Origin: Ridgeia piscesae
Lineage: Eukaryota; Annelida; Polychaeta; Sabellida; Siboglinidae
DNA: 64,000 bases
Reading direction: 5' to 3'
Assembly (NCBI GenBank): GCA_025642075.2
Contig: JAODUO010000142.1
Coordinates: 126,001 to 190,000 of the forward strand
Shown: positions 1 to 14,623 of the stretch, piece after piece
Numbering within the stretch: position 1 is the stretch's first letter
How the letters are laid out: every line of letters begins with the position of its first letter
Made by a program: the position numbers and the translations under genes
The notes under the pieces: generated by a model
Told to the model about the DNA's origin: nothing
Database searches by the model: none
Seen by the model: the letters and a program-made list of their open reading frames with translations, nothing else

Positions 1-542
1 TGTGCTTGTATGTTTGATGTGTATATGTGTGCATGCATCAAACACGCAAGCATGTGCATGTGTCGAGACACACCTTCAGAGAAGATGCTCTCGAGCTGTT
101 CCATTTTCTCGCCGTCTCTCTCTCTCTCTCCGTCCACGCCCGCATCCTGATTTGTGTCTGCAACAAACAGTCAGCATCAGTGCTACCTTGCCACTGTCTA
201 GATGATCTCAGTGCTCAGCGACCCCTACTGATTCACTGGTCTGGAGACACTTTAGTTAGAACTGTAGGTTTCATTCAGCTAAACAGCCTTTTCAGAACAT
301 CGCTGTATGTTATATCTTGTAGAATTCATTATCACATTCACCAGCTTAGCTTCGTCTACATGCAGCTGACTACAATTGTTTTAATAACTCAACATTTCAG
401 TGACATTCAGGAAAATAACAAAGGCAACAACATGACTCAAAAGCTAATTTTGACAAATTGTTATGAGTAAAGATAAACACGAAAAGAGCCAGGATGAAAA
501 GAGCCGTGTGAATAAAGTGTGTGTTTCAGGATGACACCATAC

Positions 543-687
543 TTGAGGACTGAGCTTCGTCATCCTTCTTCGTGTCGTCTACAGTTTTCATGGGAGAGAC
601 GAGTTTGTCCATGATGTCCTTGTCCCCCGTTTCCTGGTCCAGTGGGGCAGAGTCTGGACTCACATTGCCCATTGTGTTGGCCGTGGT
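543..687 (-). CDS. CFAP74: Tentative CFAP74 exon 18
   Basis: The acceptor gttcccag and an open, acidic Ser-rich frame ([20 protein letters not shown]) suggest a linker exon read in phase 0. The donor is not certain: GTATGG follows 543, an earlier GTGAGT lies inside, and if unspliced the frame stops at 526-528. I cannot match this stretch to the family, so the assignment rests on position and phase. Confidence 0.5.
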
Positions 688-3600
688 CTGGGAACAAACA
701 TACAGTGTTTGTGTCAACAATCACAAGGAAACAAGGCCAGGCTCAGCCTCAACATTTGTGGTCTGGGAATAAACATACAGTGTCTGTGTCAACAATCACA
801 AGGAAACAAGGCCAGGATCAGCCTCTATACTCGTGGTCTGGGAATAAACATACAGTGTCTGTGTCAACAATCACAAGGAAACAAGGCCAGGCTCAGTCTC
901 TACACTTGTGGTCTGGGAATAAACATACAGTGTCTGTGAGAACAATCACAAGGAAACAAGGCCAGGTTCAGCCTCTACACTTGTGGTCTGGGAATAAACA
1001 GTCAGTGTCTGTGAGAACAATCACAAGGAAACAAGGCCAGGTTCAGCCTCTACACTTGTGGTCTGGGAATAAACAGTCAGTGTCTGTGAGAACAATCACA
1101 AGGAAACAAGGCTTGGCTTAATCTATACACTTGGTCAACTTTTTTGAGTGAGAATAACTGTAGTGTCGTTCATTTGGTCATTTGTAAAAACGTTCGTTAT
1201 TTACCAAAAGATTGCTTTGTAGCAAATACCATAATTATCATTCGTTTTATTGAATCACTTTAATAGACAAATGTAACTCACAACTCGGCCAAGAGAGGTC
1301 TCTGCTGTGGTTAGATTCACTCGTTTCACTCCTGAAACAAAACAAGTTCATTGTGTAAGTTTTTATCAAACTTAATGTGCTTGAATGTTGAGAATATGCC
1401 AGGGCAATGATGCCCAGCTCAACATTTACAAAGGACTAAGCTTATCAGTAGACACACAATATAGCTTAACTTGAAAACAGTTCTACAACAAGTGATTTGG
1501 ATATGTCTGTACTGAACAGAGTTGTTGGTACTACACAAGGAAATATAATAAAACTTATTGATATGAACATTGGCTGGACTGGGCAATATCTCCATTATAT
1601 GGTACTCTTATTGACCATGAGTGAAAATTAGACATTCAGGATTTTAAACAAACGTCAATTATGAGACTTTTTGTCCTAAACATGTCTTTGCTACAACAGG
1701 TGCCAGCTACTACAGGTGCCTGCTATTTCAGAAGTCTGCTATGATAGGTGTATGTTGACAGGTGTCTTATTGTAAAATAACATCTCTGTACACAGAAAGT
1801 CATCCCACCAGAGATCTTGTAGAACTCGACCTTGGTGCCCAGTGCGCCCCGGTTCACCAAGGTCACAGACTTGTGCAGCGTCTCTCCAATCACAGACACC
1901 CCGAAGTCTATCAGCTGACTGCTGACTGACAACTGAAAGATGATGACACAACATGTATGACTACTGACTGACAACTGAAAGATGATGACACGACATGTAT
2001 GACTACTGACTGACAACTGAAAGATGATGACATGACATGTATGACTACTGACTGACAACTGAAAGATGATGACACATGTATGACTACTGACTGACAACTG
2101 AAAGATGATGACACGACATGTATGACTACTGACTGACAACTGAAAGATGATGACACGACAGGTATGACTACTGACTGACAACTGAAAGATGATGACACGA
2201 CATGTATGACTATTGACTGACAACTGAAAGATGATGACACGACATGTATGACTACTGACTGACAACTGAAAGATGATGACACGACATGTATGACTATTGA
2301 CTGACAACTGAAAGATGATGACATTACATGTATGACTATTGACTGACAACTGAAAGATGATGACACGGCATGTATGACTACTGACTGACAACTGAAAGAT
2401 GATGACACGGCATGTATGACTAATGACTGACAACTGAAAGATGATGACATTACATGTATGCCTATTGACTGACAACTGAAAGATTATGACACGACATGTA
2501 TGACTATTGACTGACAACTGAAAGATGATGACATTACATGTATGACTATTGACTGACAACTGAAAGATGATGACACAACATGTATGACTACTGACTGACA
2601 ACTGAAAGATGATGACACGACATGTATGACTAATGACTGACAACTGTCACAGACATAAGATGACAATGTGTGACAATTGGATGGCGATTGTCCCAGAAAC
2701 AGGATGACATGTGTGTCTATTGGCTGACAACTGTCCCAGAAACAAGATGAGAACTATATGACAGTTGACTAACAGTTGTCACAGCAACATGACATCTGTG
2801 TGTGAGAACAATTCTTGATCACACCTAGACATATCTGAAAGTTGCAGTCTAGTTTACCATCTACTTAACATAACAACTACACAATGATGGCATTATGATT
2901 ACACTATGATTACATTGTGATTACTGTGATTACAGTAATACATCCAGGTATTACAACACTGACTATGACATATTCTCTGCAACATTTCGGCACAACTTTA
3001 TGAACAAAATTACTTTCACAAAATGAATTTCCAGAAATAAAATATACTGTAATATCTTCTTACGTCACATTTCTTGGTGGTGCAGATGAGTGGGATGGAG
3101 AAGGGGCCCGTCTGTGCGAGGAATGTCACCTCACCCTCCAAGTCCTCGTTGATCTACAACAAGTCTCAGTCTCAGGCATGTGACAATGTCGTGGCAACTC
3201 GGAGTTAGCAGTATGATTACAATATCTGCTACAGAACACGTTGACTGCAGTGGCCCCATATCTTAACAACTACACTATGATGATGTTATGATTACACAAT
3301 GATGACATTATGATTACACAATGGTGACATTATGATTACACAATGGTGACATTATGATTACACAATGATGACATTATGATTACACAATGGTGACATTATG
3401 ATTACACAATGGTGACATTATGATTACACAATGATGACATTATGATTACACTATGATGACATTATGATTACACTATTATTACATTATGATTACACTATGA
3501 TTACATTGTGAGTACTGTATGGTTACAATAAATGTGTGGTCTGCGAACTGTCCGACTATTATCTGACTATTGTCTGACCACAGCTTGACTGCGATCTGAC

Positions 3601-6600
3601 TGTCATCTGTCCACTGTGGTGACTATTGACTATAACCTCAGCTCACTGTCCATCATTATGACACATGCAACTCTACATCTGTAGTTGCCCCATGGAAGCT
3701 CATCCTTGTACTGACCATTGGCTTGAAAGTGACCTGTAGTTCACAGGTCAATCCTGCTGACATCTGACCAGGAGGGTCGAATCTGACAACAAACAATCTC
3801 ATGTCAGACAGTTGTCTGGACACATGTGATGGACACATCAGACAGGTGTGTGATAGATACATCAGACAGGTGTGTGATGGACACATGAGACAAGCATGTG
3901 ATGGACACATCAGACAGGTGTGTGATGGACACATCAGACAGGTGTGTGATGGTCACATCAGACAAGTGTGTGATGGACACATCAGACAGGTGTGTGATGG
4001 ACACATCAGACAGGTGTGTGATGGTCACATCAGACAAGTGTGTGATGGACACATCAGACAGGTGTGTGATGGACACATGAGACAAGCATGTGATGGTCAC
4101 GTCAGACAAGTGTGTGATGGACTCATCAGACAGGTGTGTGATAGATATATCAGACAGGTGTGTGATAGACACATGAGACAGGTGTGTGATGGACACACGA
4201 GACAGGCATGTGATGGACACATCAGACAGGTGTGTGATGGACACACCAGAAAAGTATGTGATGGACACATCAGACAGGCGTGTGATGGACACATCAGACA
4301 GGTGTGTGATAGATACATCAGACAGGTGTGTGATAGACACATGAGACAGGTGTGTGATGGACACACGAGACATGTGTGATAGATATATCAGACAGGTGTG
4401 TGATGGACACATCAGACAGGTGTGTGATGGACACATGAGACAGGTGTGTGATGGACACATCAGACAGGTGTGTGATGGACACACCAGAAAAGTGTGTGAT
4501 GGACACATCAGACAGGTGTGTGATGGACACATCAGACAGGTGTGTGATAGATACATCAGACAGGTGTGTGATGGACACATCAGACAGGTGTGTGATGGAC
4601 ACATCAGACAGGTGTGTGATGGACACATCAGACAGGTGTGTGATGGACACATCAGACAGGTGTGTGATGGACACATCAGACAGGTGTGTGATGGACACAT
4701 CAGACAGGTGTGTGATGGACACATCAGACAGGTGTGTGATAGATACATCAGACAGGTGTGTGATAGATACATCAGACAGGTGTGTGATGGACACATCAGA
4801 CAGGTGTGTGATGGACACATCAGACAGGTGTGTGATGGACACATCAGACAGGTGTGTGATAGACACATCAGACAGGTGTGTGATAGACACATCAGACAGG
4901 TGTGTGATAGACACATCAGACAGGTGTGTGATGGACACATCAGACAGGTGTGTGATAGATACATGAGACAGGTGTGTGATGGACACATGAGACAGGTGTG
5001 TGATGGACACATCAGACAGTGTGTGTGATGGACATATCAGACAGGTGTGTGATGGACACATCAGACATGTGTGTGATAGATACATCAGACAGGTGTGTGA
5101 TAGACACATCAGACAGGTGTGTGATAGACACATCAGACAGGTGTGTGATGGACACATCAGACAGGTGTGTGATAGATACATGAGACAGGTGTGTGATGGA
5201 CACATGAGACAGGTGTGTGATGGACACATGAGACAGGTGTGTGATGGACACATCAGACAGGTGTGTGATAGATACATCCGACAGGTGTGTGATAGACACA
5301 TCAGACAGGTGTGTGATGGACACACCAGACAGGTGTGTGATAGATACATGAGACAGGTGTGTGATAGACACATGAGACAGGTGTGTGATGGACACATCAG
5401 ACAGGTGTGTGATGGACACATCAGACAGGTGTGTGATGGACACATCAGACAGGTGTCTGGACACATCAGATAGGTGTGTGATTGTCACAACAAACAATAC
5501 TTGACTGTTGACAATAAAATGTTACAAACAAACAAACAAACAAAACAAACAAACAAACAAACAAACAAACAAATGTATTCTGGTAAGCGACAGAACCTAT
5601 CTCCTGCAAGTAGCCCTATGACAGTTTGCCAAAGTGACAAAGCTGACAACAGTGCTGCTGACCACTGCTAAACGAGGACTAAAACCTTTTAAGTTCTGCA
5701 CAAACGACACGAAATGACAAATGACTGACGAGGTCTCGATGAAGTCCTTCAGGTGCTCGGTGATGCCAGTCAACTTGCAGTAGTTCACCGTGTACGACAC
5801 GTTGGTGAGGAGCACCTTCTTCCTGTATGTCTTGCCGACATCAAAGTCCTGTACAACATATGTAGTCATCAGCAACACACTTGTATGTCATGTGTTAACA
5901 CACTTGTACATCACGTGTTATTAGCATGTTATAACTCGGGATGATAGCTTGACATCTGTCTATTAGTCTCTGATTGTCATCAAAAGTTCAACTACTTTTA
6001 TTTAAATATGTCGACTGACATTGGGTGATGATTCTTCACTTTACATACTTCATGAGACCCTTCATTTAAAAATATATACAATTTATGTCCAACCAAGTTA
6101 AACGTAAGGTTTAATAACATTTCAAATAAAAATTTAATGCTATTAAAATACTACATTAAAATAAACCGTCTAAATACAATTTAGTTAATTTTATAACATT
6201 TATCATTCTAAATTTTGAAAATAAACCCAACCTTAAAGTGTATGACATCAGGTTTGCTGTAGAATGGGCGACCTTTGAACTCACGACCTGCAGCCACCTG
6301 GTGAGTAACTATGCCATCCCGTTGTTGTTGTAATCCACGCTGCATGATGTCCTGACAACAACAGCAGTGAGTGAATGACTAACTGAGTGAGGGACTAGTG
6401 AGTCAGTCTTACATCATTTTCAGTCCTTTTCTGAATATATAATAAGTCTTTGCTGTCTGCATAAACAAATTTATGTAATATTTGTTACATTGGATTAACA
6501 GTAAATCTGTAACTAAATTTAACTATATTCTGGTTACAGTTTGTGTGATAACGTGACCCTATTTTATGTCTTTCCTACATAAAATAGTCTGTAGTTTGGA

Positions 6601-8163
6601 AATGATTTGTGTGATAGTCTTGGAAGAACAATTATTTAATTTATTCAAATTCTTCCACCTGTCCAATGTGATTGCTTCTTCCGGTTTCAGATTCATTTAA
6701 CAAAACAGCAAACACTGCCAAGTATTCACTGTGACATCTGTCTAGTATTCACTATGACATCTGCCAAGTATTCACTAAGACATCTGTCAAGTATTCACTA
6801 TGACATCTGCCAAATATTCACTATGACGTATGATAAGAGTCACTCACTTTCTGCATTTTGCTGCCTCCAACCGGCTTCAGATTGATCGTGCCATCCGGGG
6901 GCGCCTTGTATGGTTTGTGGCGGTCCCAAAGACCATCAAACTCTGGTTTGGCCAGGTTTGTTCCTGTCTCCTCTGTCACAAGAAACAGTTGCCACTGTAA
7001 TGTATTACTGTCATCTTCTGAAGCCAGAAGCCAGTCAAACTAGGTGATAATATGTAACACTTGTTTGTGATACTATAACAACAACAGTAGATGACTCCAA
7101 GTGCATTTAAAATGTTGCAAATGTAACGTTAAAGTTAGAGCTTGCTCTTCCCATCACCATGAGAGCTGTCTTACCATCACAGTGAGAGCCCTGTCTTACC
7201 ATCACGGTGAGAGCCCTGTCTTACCATCACAGTGAGAGCCCTGTCTTACCATCACGGTGAGAGCCCTGTCTTACCATCACTGTGAGAGCCCTGTCTTACC
7301 ATCACTGTGAGAGCCCTGTCTTACCATCACGGTGAGGGGCCCTGTCTTACCATCACGTGAGAGCCCTGTCTTACCATCACGTGAGAGCCCTGTCTTACCA
7401 TCACGTGAGAGCCCTGTCTTACCATCACAGTGAGAGCCCTGTCTTACCATCACGGTGAGAGCCCTGTCTTACCATCACAGTGAGAGCCCTGTCTTACCAT
7501 CACAGTGAGAGCCCTGTCTTACCATCACAGTGAGAGCCCTGTCTTACCATCACAGTGAGAGCCCTGTCTTACCATCACAGTGAGAGCCCTGTCTTACCAT
7601 CACAGTGAGAGCCCTGTCTTACCATCACAGTGAGAGCCCTGTCTTACCATCACAGTGAGAGCCCTGTCTTACCATCACAGTGAGAGCCCTGTCTTACCAT
7701 CACAGTGAGGCTTACCATCACAGTGAGAGCCCTGTCTTACCATCACAGTGAGAGCCCTGTCTTACCATCACAGTGAGAGCCCTGTCTTACCATCACAGTG
7801 AGAGCACTCACCGTCAGAATCAGAAGACGGCATGAGGGTGTTCTCAGCCGTCTGTGCAAAGCTTGAGAACCTGTTTTCCTCATCATCAGATTGGGTGTTG
7901 TCCTCAAACTTCTGCAAACACAGACAGAAACAAACACTAAATAACTCTGACACACACGCCACGCCGCGTGCCGCACCCGACCGCCACTGACTGTCTACCG
8001 ACCGCCACGGCACCCGCATAAAACTGCCACGCCACGCCACGCCACGCCACGCCACGCCACGCCACGCCACGCCACGCCACGCCACGCCACGCCACGCCAC
8101 GCCACGCCACGCCACGCATGCTCGCCCGCACGCATGTGCGCACGCAACGCATGCATGCACGCA

Positions 8164-8226
<63 letters not shown>

Positions 8227-11064
8227 ATGTCTGTCATTTTACTGCAGTACTGTGGCAGTGGGTCTGGACAAGATGGTGCACCTGAGAGGCCCACTATAGT
8301 AGGGTGCATCTTCACAAGTCAGGCAAGGGTCGTTGCACTATGCTACTATACGCCTGGCCAATTGTCTCTGTGAAACTGTGGATTGCGCGGAGTTGAACTA
8401 TACAATTATGGTGACTGACTTAGCCAGCCACTACTGCACCAGCCGTGGGAGCACCACAACGAGGCACCCCAAATTGAAGACGAATATCCGACTGGTGGGA
8501 ATCAATATTCATGTCCTAAACATCGCATGCAACACGAGCAGTGTCTGGCTGAAATCACCCAAAATATGATATCACATCACCGCAGGCTGACCACACTCCT
8601 CATGGGAGATATCATTGGCTGACGTTCAGAGAATTTATAACAGGGATGTGCGAGGGGCGTGAGAATGGTGTAGTGTCACTTACAGATGCGTCAAGTTCCA
8701 CTGGTCTGTCTGCCTCCTCGTCTTTGGCGATCATGTCGTCCAGCAGCTTCACTGGCTTACGTTTGCGTGGCTTCACCATCTGCCACAAGAAACAGACATC
8801 AGTAACAATAGGCTCTTGTGAAACACTCGTGTACAAACACAGGACAACATGCACACACTCGGTTATGTTTCACAAATCAAATAAAAATAAGTGTGTATGA
8901 ACAAATGTGGTTTATTGTTGTGTAGCATTAACTATCTGAATGCAGTTGTCTATCGCTGTGTATCGCTAGTTAACTGAATGCAGTGGTCTATCGCTGTGTA
9001 TCGCTAGTTAACTGAATGCAGTGGTCTATAGCTGTGTATCGCTAGTTAAATTAATGCAGTTGTCTATAGCTGTGTATCGCTAGTTAACTGGATGCAGTTG
9101 TCTATCGCTGTGTATCGATAGTTAACTGAATGCAGTTGTCTATCGCTGTGTATCGCTAGTTAACTGAATGCAGTTGTCTATCGCTGTGTATCGCTAGTTA
9201 ACTGAATGCAGTGGTCTATCGCTGTGTATCACTAGTTAACTGAATGCAGTGATCTATCGCTGTCTATCGCTAGTTAACTGAATGCAGTGGTCAATTGCTG
9301 TGTATTGCCAGTTAACTGAATGCAGTGGTCTATCGCTGTGTATTGCTATTTAACTGAATGCAGTGGTCTATCGCTGTGTATCGCTAGTTAATTGAATGTA
9401 GTGGTCTATCGCTGTGTATCGCTAGTTAACTGAATGCAGTGGTCTATCGCTGTGTATCACTAGTTAACTGAATGCAGTGATCTATCGCTGTCTATCGCTA
9501 GTTAACTGAATGCAGTGGTCAATTGCTGTGTATCGCCAGTTAACTGAATGCAGTGGTCTATCGCTGTGTATCGCCAGTTAACTGAATGCAGTGGTCTATC
9601 GCTGTGTATCGCTAGTTAACTGAATGCAGTGGTCTATCGCTGTGTATCGCTATTTAACTGAATGCAGTGGTCTATCGCTGTGTATGGCTAGTTAACTGAA
9701 CGCAGTGGTCTATCGCTGTGTATCGCTAGTTAACTGAATGCAGTGGTCTATCGCTGTGTATGGCTAGTTAACTGAATGTAGTGGTCTATCGCTGTGCATC
9801 GCTAGTTAACTGAACGCAGTGGTCTATCGTTGTGTATCGCTAGTTAACTGAATGCAGTGGTCTATCACTGTTTATCGCTAGTTAATTGAATGTAGTGGTC
9901 TATCGCTGTGTATGGCTAGTTAACTGAATGTAGTGGTCTATCGCTGTGTATCGCTAGTTAACTGAATGCAGTGGTCTATCGCTGTGTATGGCTAGTTAAC
10001 TGAATGTAGTGGTCTATCGCTGAGCATCGCTAGTTAACTGAACGCAGTGGTCTATCGCTGTGTATCGCTAGTTAACTGAATGCAGTGGTCTATCACTGTT
10101 TATCGCTAGTTAACTGAATGCAGTGGTCTATCGCTGTGTATGGCTAGTTAATTTAATGTAGTGGTCTATCGCTGTGTATGGCTAGTTAACTGAATGCAGT
10201 GGTCTATCGCTGTGTATCGCTAGTTAACTGAACGCAGTGGTCTATCACTGTGTATCGGTAGTTAACTGAATGCAGTGGTCTATCGCTGTGTATGGCTAGT
10301 TAACTGAATGTAGTGGTCTATCGCTGTGCATCGCTAGTTAACTGAACACAGTGGTCTATCGCTGTGTATCGCTAGTTAACTGAATGCAGTGGTCTATCAC
10401 TGTTTATCGCTAGTTAACTGAATGCAGTGGTCTATCACTGTTTATCGCTAGTTAACTGAATGCAGTGGTCTATCACTGTGTATCGCTAGTTAACTGAATG
10501 CAGTGGTCTATCACTGTTTATCGCTAGTTAACTGAATGCAGTGGTCTATCACTGTTTATCGCTAGTTAACTGAATGCAGTGGTCTATCGCTGTGTATGGC
10601 TAGTTAATTGAATGCAGTGGTGTATCACTGTGGACCACTAGTTAACTGAATGCAGTGGTCTATAGCTAGTGCAGTGGAGTCTACCTTGGCCTTGTCCGTG
10701 CTGGCGTCAGTAAAGAGATAGGGGTACGCTTCCTTCCGCTTCTTCATCCTCTCCTCCTCAATGAGGAGTCGCTCCACAATCTCCACCCGTCTGTCCGTGT
10801 CAGCCGCCTTATGGGCCCTGCAACAGCCTCAACACTCACATGTCTGGGACAGCGTCATTTAATGTACTGTAAACTGTAGTTGCACCAGTAGTATCTCTTC
10901 TCAAGTTACTAGTATCCCCAGAAGTCATGTGCATAGTTCACCCAGTCATGTGACTTGCATCCACCATTGTGTCATTACTATCCCATATGATAACAAGAAA
11001 TATATATATATATATATATATTTAATTACACACACATATATATATTTAATTACACACATATATA

Positions 11065-11151
<87 letters not shown>

Positions 11152-14100
11152 ATGTATGTATGTATGTATGTATGTATGTATGTATGTATGTATGTATGTA
11201 TGTATGTATGCATAATATGATCAGTAATCTTAAAAATATAACCTGTGCAAAGAACAAAGGCACACTTACAATTCCTGGTACACTGTCCAGCCCACCCCAC
11301 TCCCTGGTAGACCTGTTGTAGTTTGTCTCTGACTGTGTTTGTTGTAAGAGCTGCTGCATGTGTCAGGTGGGATGCTAAGGATGTCATATGACATCAGTAA
11401 GTAGTTGGTGACACTTACGCTGCCTTCTGGGCGTGTGCCTTCAGCAGGTTGTCCCTCATCATGATCTCGGAGGCGTTGCCCTCTGCAGACAGGATCTGTT
11501 GTTCCCGCCTCAGTTCCAGCTGGGAACGTCTCTTCTCCAGGGCCTTGTCTCGTGCCTGCATCGCTCGCAGGTTCTCCTGCAACAACCACACACGTACAAC
11601 AACCACACACGTACAACAACCACACACGTACAACAACCATACATGTACAACAACCACACACATACAACAACCACACACGTACAACAACCATACACGTACA
11701 ACAACCATACACGTACAACAACCATACACGTACAACAACCATACACGTACAACAACCATATACGTACAACAACCATACACATACAACAACCACACATGTA
11801 CAACAACCACACACATACAACAACCATACATGTACAACAACCATACATGTACAACAACCATACATGTACAGCAACCATACACGTACAACAACCATACACG
11901 TACAACAACCACCCACGTACAACAACCACACACGTACAACAACCATACACGTACAACAACCATACACGTACAACAACCATACACGTACAACAACCATACA
12001 TGTACAACAACCATACACGTACAACAACCATACACGTACAACAACCATACACGTACAACAACCATACACGTACAAAAACCATACACGTACAACAACCATA
12101 TACAAGTACAACAACCATACACATACAACAACTATACACGTACAACAACCATACAAATACAACAACCATACACATACAACAACCACACACTTACAACAAC
12201 CATACACAGACAACATGTACAACAACCATATAGATACAACAACCACACATACTAAAACAACCACATACACATACAACATACAACAACTGCACACATACAA
12301 CAGCCATACACATACAACAACCACACACATACAACAACCATATATGTACAACAACCATACACATATAACAACCACATACATACTAAAACAGCCACATACA
12401 TATAACAATCACACCACACACATACAACCACACACATGTAACAGTCACACACATACTAAAACAGCCAGATACATATAAAAAACACAAAGTACAACAACCA
12501 CACACATGCGATAACACATGTACAATTACACATATAAAACCACCATAACAAACACACACATATAACAACCACACCATTAAAACAAATATGCATGTGAACG
12601 ACACACATATACATAGAACATTCACCCTCTCACCGGGGTAGTCATGACTCACCCTGTTAGCTGTGATGCTGCCCTTCAGGTTGATGAGCATGTCCATCCT
12701 CTTCTGCTTGAAAGCTCGGTCCTGCTCCTCCTCAGCTTCCACCCGCCTCCGCATCCTGCATCGGTTGCATGATCAGTCACATGACACAACTGGGATCTTA
12801 TGACTGTAGCAAGTAAATACAAATTATAATCTCTCCATTGACAGCTTGGTCCGCCAAGATGAACGACAGTTTTCCATTGGATCAATGAGCAACACAGGTC
12901 AATGAGTGGGCCAAGTAGGGTCATTGAGTGGGCCATACTGAGTGGGCCATGCTGTGCCACTGAGTGGGCCATCATGGGCCACTGAGTGGGCCATGCTGGG
13001 CCACTGAGTGGGCCATAATATCAGTTTCATTTCGAGGAACACTCTGAATTAATTACGATTTGACAGACTCCGCAGACCATTACTTTATGGTCACACAACG
13101 GTCACTTAACATTCACTGACCACTGCCTTGAGGGGACTTCATGGTCTCCGACCACTCACTTGTTAATGGTGCCTTGGACGAACCTCCTCGCTCGGTCGTG
13201 ACTTCTTCTTGCCTTCTCAATCATCTCCTTCTCTCGCACCTTCCTCTCAGCCTCCGCATTCTGGTGGCTCCTGAAACATGTCTTAGGTCACTCACTGTCA
13301 GGCTGCACTGCATGGGACATCTCAACTTTGACCAATGATGTCCACATGTCTCATGGTCACTATGCTGTGACTAACCAATGTTGCGTGTACTTTGTTCACT
13401 AGATTAAAAACTTTCCCTAAAAGTATCTTGCTTAAACTAGCTTTTCCGCTGAGTAACAGTGTGTGTGACACTTCTATGAGCATATATCTTATAACATAAT
13501 TTATTTACTTATTTAATTGATTAACTTATTTATTAATTGGTTAACTTATTTAACTTCTGTTTTTTTATTTATAAATTTTGTTGTTGTTGTAAATACACAA
13601 TAATTATAATGTTAATTCTTTTAACTATGCCATAATTGTTTACATACATGTTTTAATATGTTAGAAATATGTATCTTGATTACTAAGTGTATATTTTAAA
13701 TTGTAACATAATATCATTTTTATCTATAATTATCTATATATTATGATTCCATATATTTTTACAATGTTTGTATGTCCCTATGAGCACGTTGGTCCTGGAC
13801 ATATGGCGCCTAATAAATGTTGGTTATAATAATAATTTTTTATTATTACTGATGGCAAATGATGTGTGTGTGTGTGTGTGTGTGTGTGCGTGCGTGCGTG
13901 CGTGTGTGCGTGCGTGCGTGTGTATGCGTGTGCGGTGTGTGATGTGTGATGTGTGATGTGTGATGTGTGATGTGTGATGTGTGATGTGTGATGTGTGTAT
14001 GTGTGTGGTGTGTGTGTGTATGTGTGTGTGTGTGTATGTGTGTGTATGTGTGTGTATGTGTATGTGCATGCATGCGTGCGTGCGTGCATGCATGCATGTA

Positions 14101-14296
14101 TGCATGTGTGCATGCGTGCGCGTGCATGCACGTGCGTGCACGCGCGCGCGTGCGTGTGCGCGTGTGTACGGTGTGTGTGGTGTGTGTATGTGTATGTGTG
14201 TGTGTGGTGTGTAGTGTGTAGTGTGTAGTGTGTAGTGTGTGGTGTGTGGTGTGTGGTGTGTGGTGTGTGGTGTGTGTGTGTGTGTGTGTGTGTGTG

Positions 14297-14359
<63 letters not shown>

Positions 14360-14560
14360 TGTGTATGTGTGTGTGTGTGTGTTGTGTGTATGTGTGTGTA
14401 TGTGTGTGTATGTGTGTGTGTATGTGTGTGTGTAGTGTGTGTGTATATGTATGTGTCTGTGTGTGTGTGTCTGTGTGTGTGTGTGTGTGTTGTGTGTGTC
14501 GTGCATGCATGCTGCATCATGCACACTCACAATCACAGACACCCATGCATGCATGCATGG

Positions 14561-14623
<63 letters not shown>

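Noticed and set aside
3820..5475. Long open frames of CDGHIRQV or CPSHTCLM blocks on both strands as repeat proteins
   Set aside because: They follow from a 24-bp period without stops; both strands are open equally, and the array fills a CFAP74 intron.
3820..10672. CRISPR-like arrays
   Set aside because: Units are directly adjacent, there are no unique spacers, and the DNA is eukaryotic.
11578..12480. Frames of [15 protein letters not shown] blocks as a secreted repeat protein
   Set aside because: A 17-bp unit read in all three frames in turn; all plus frames are open, and the array abuts a CFAP74 exon on the other strand.
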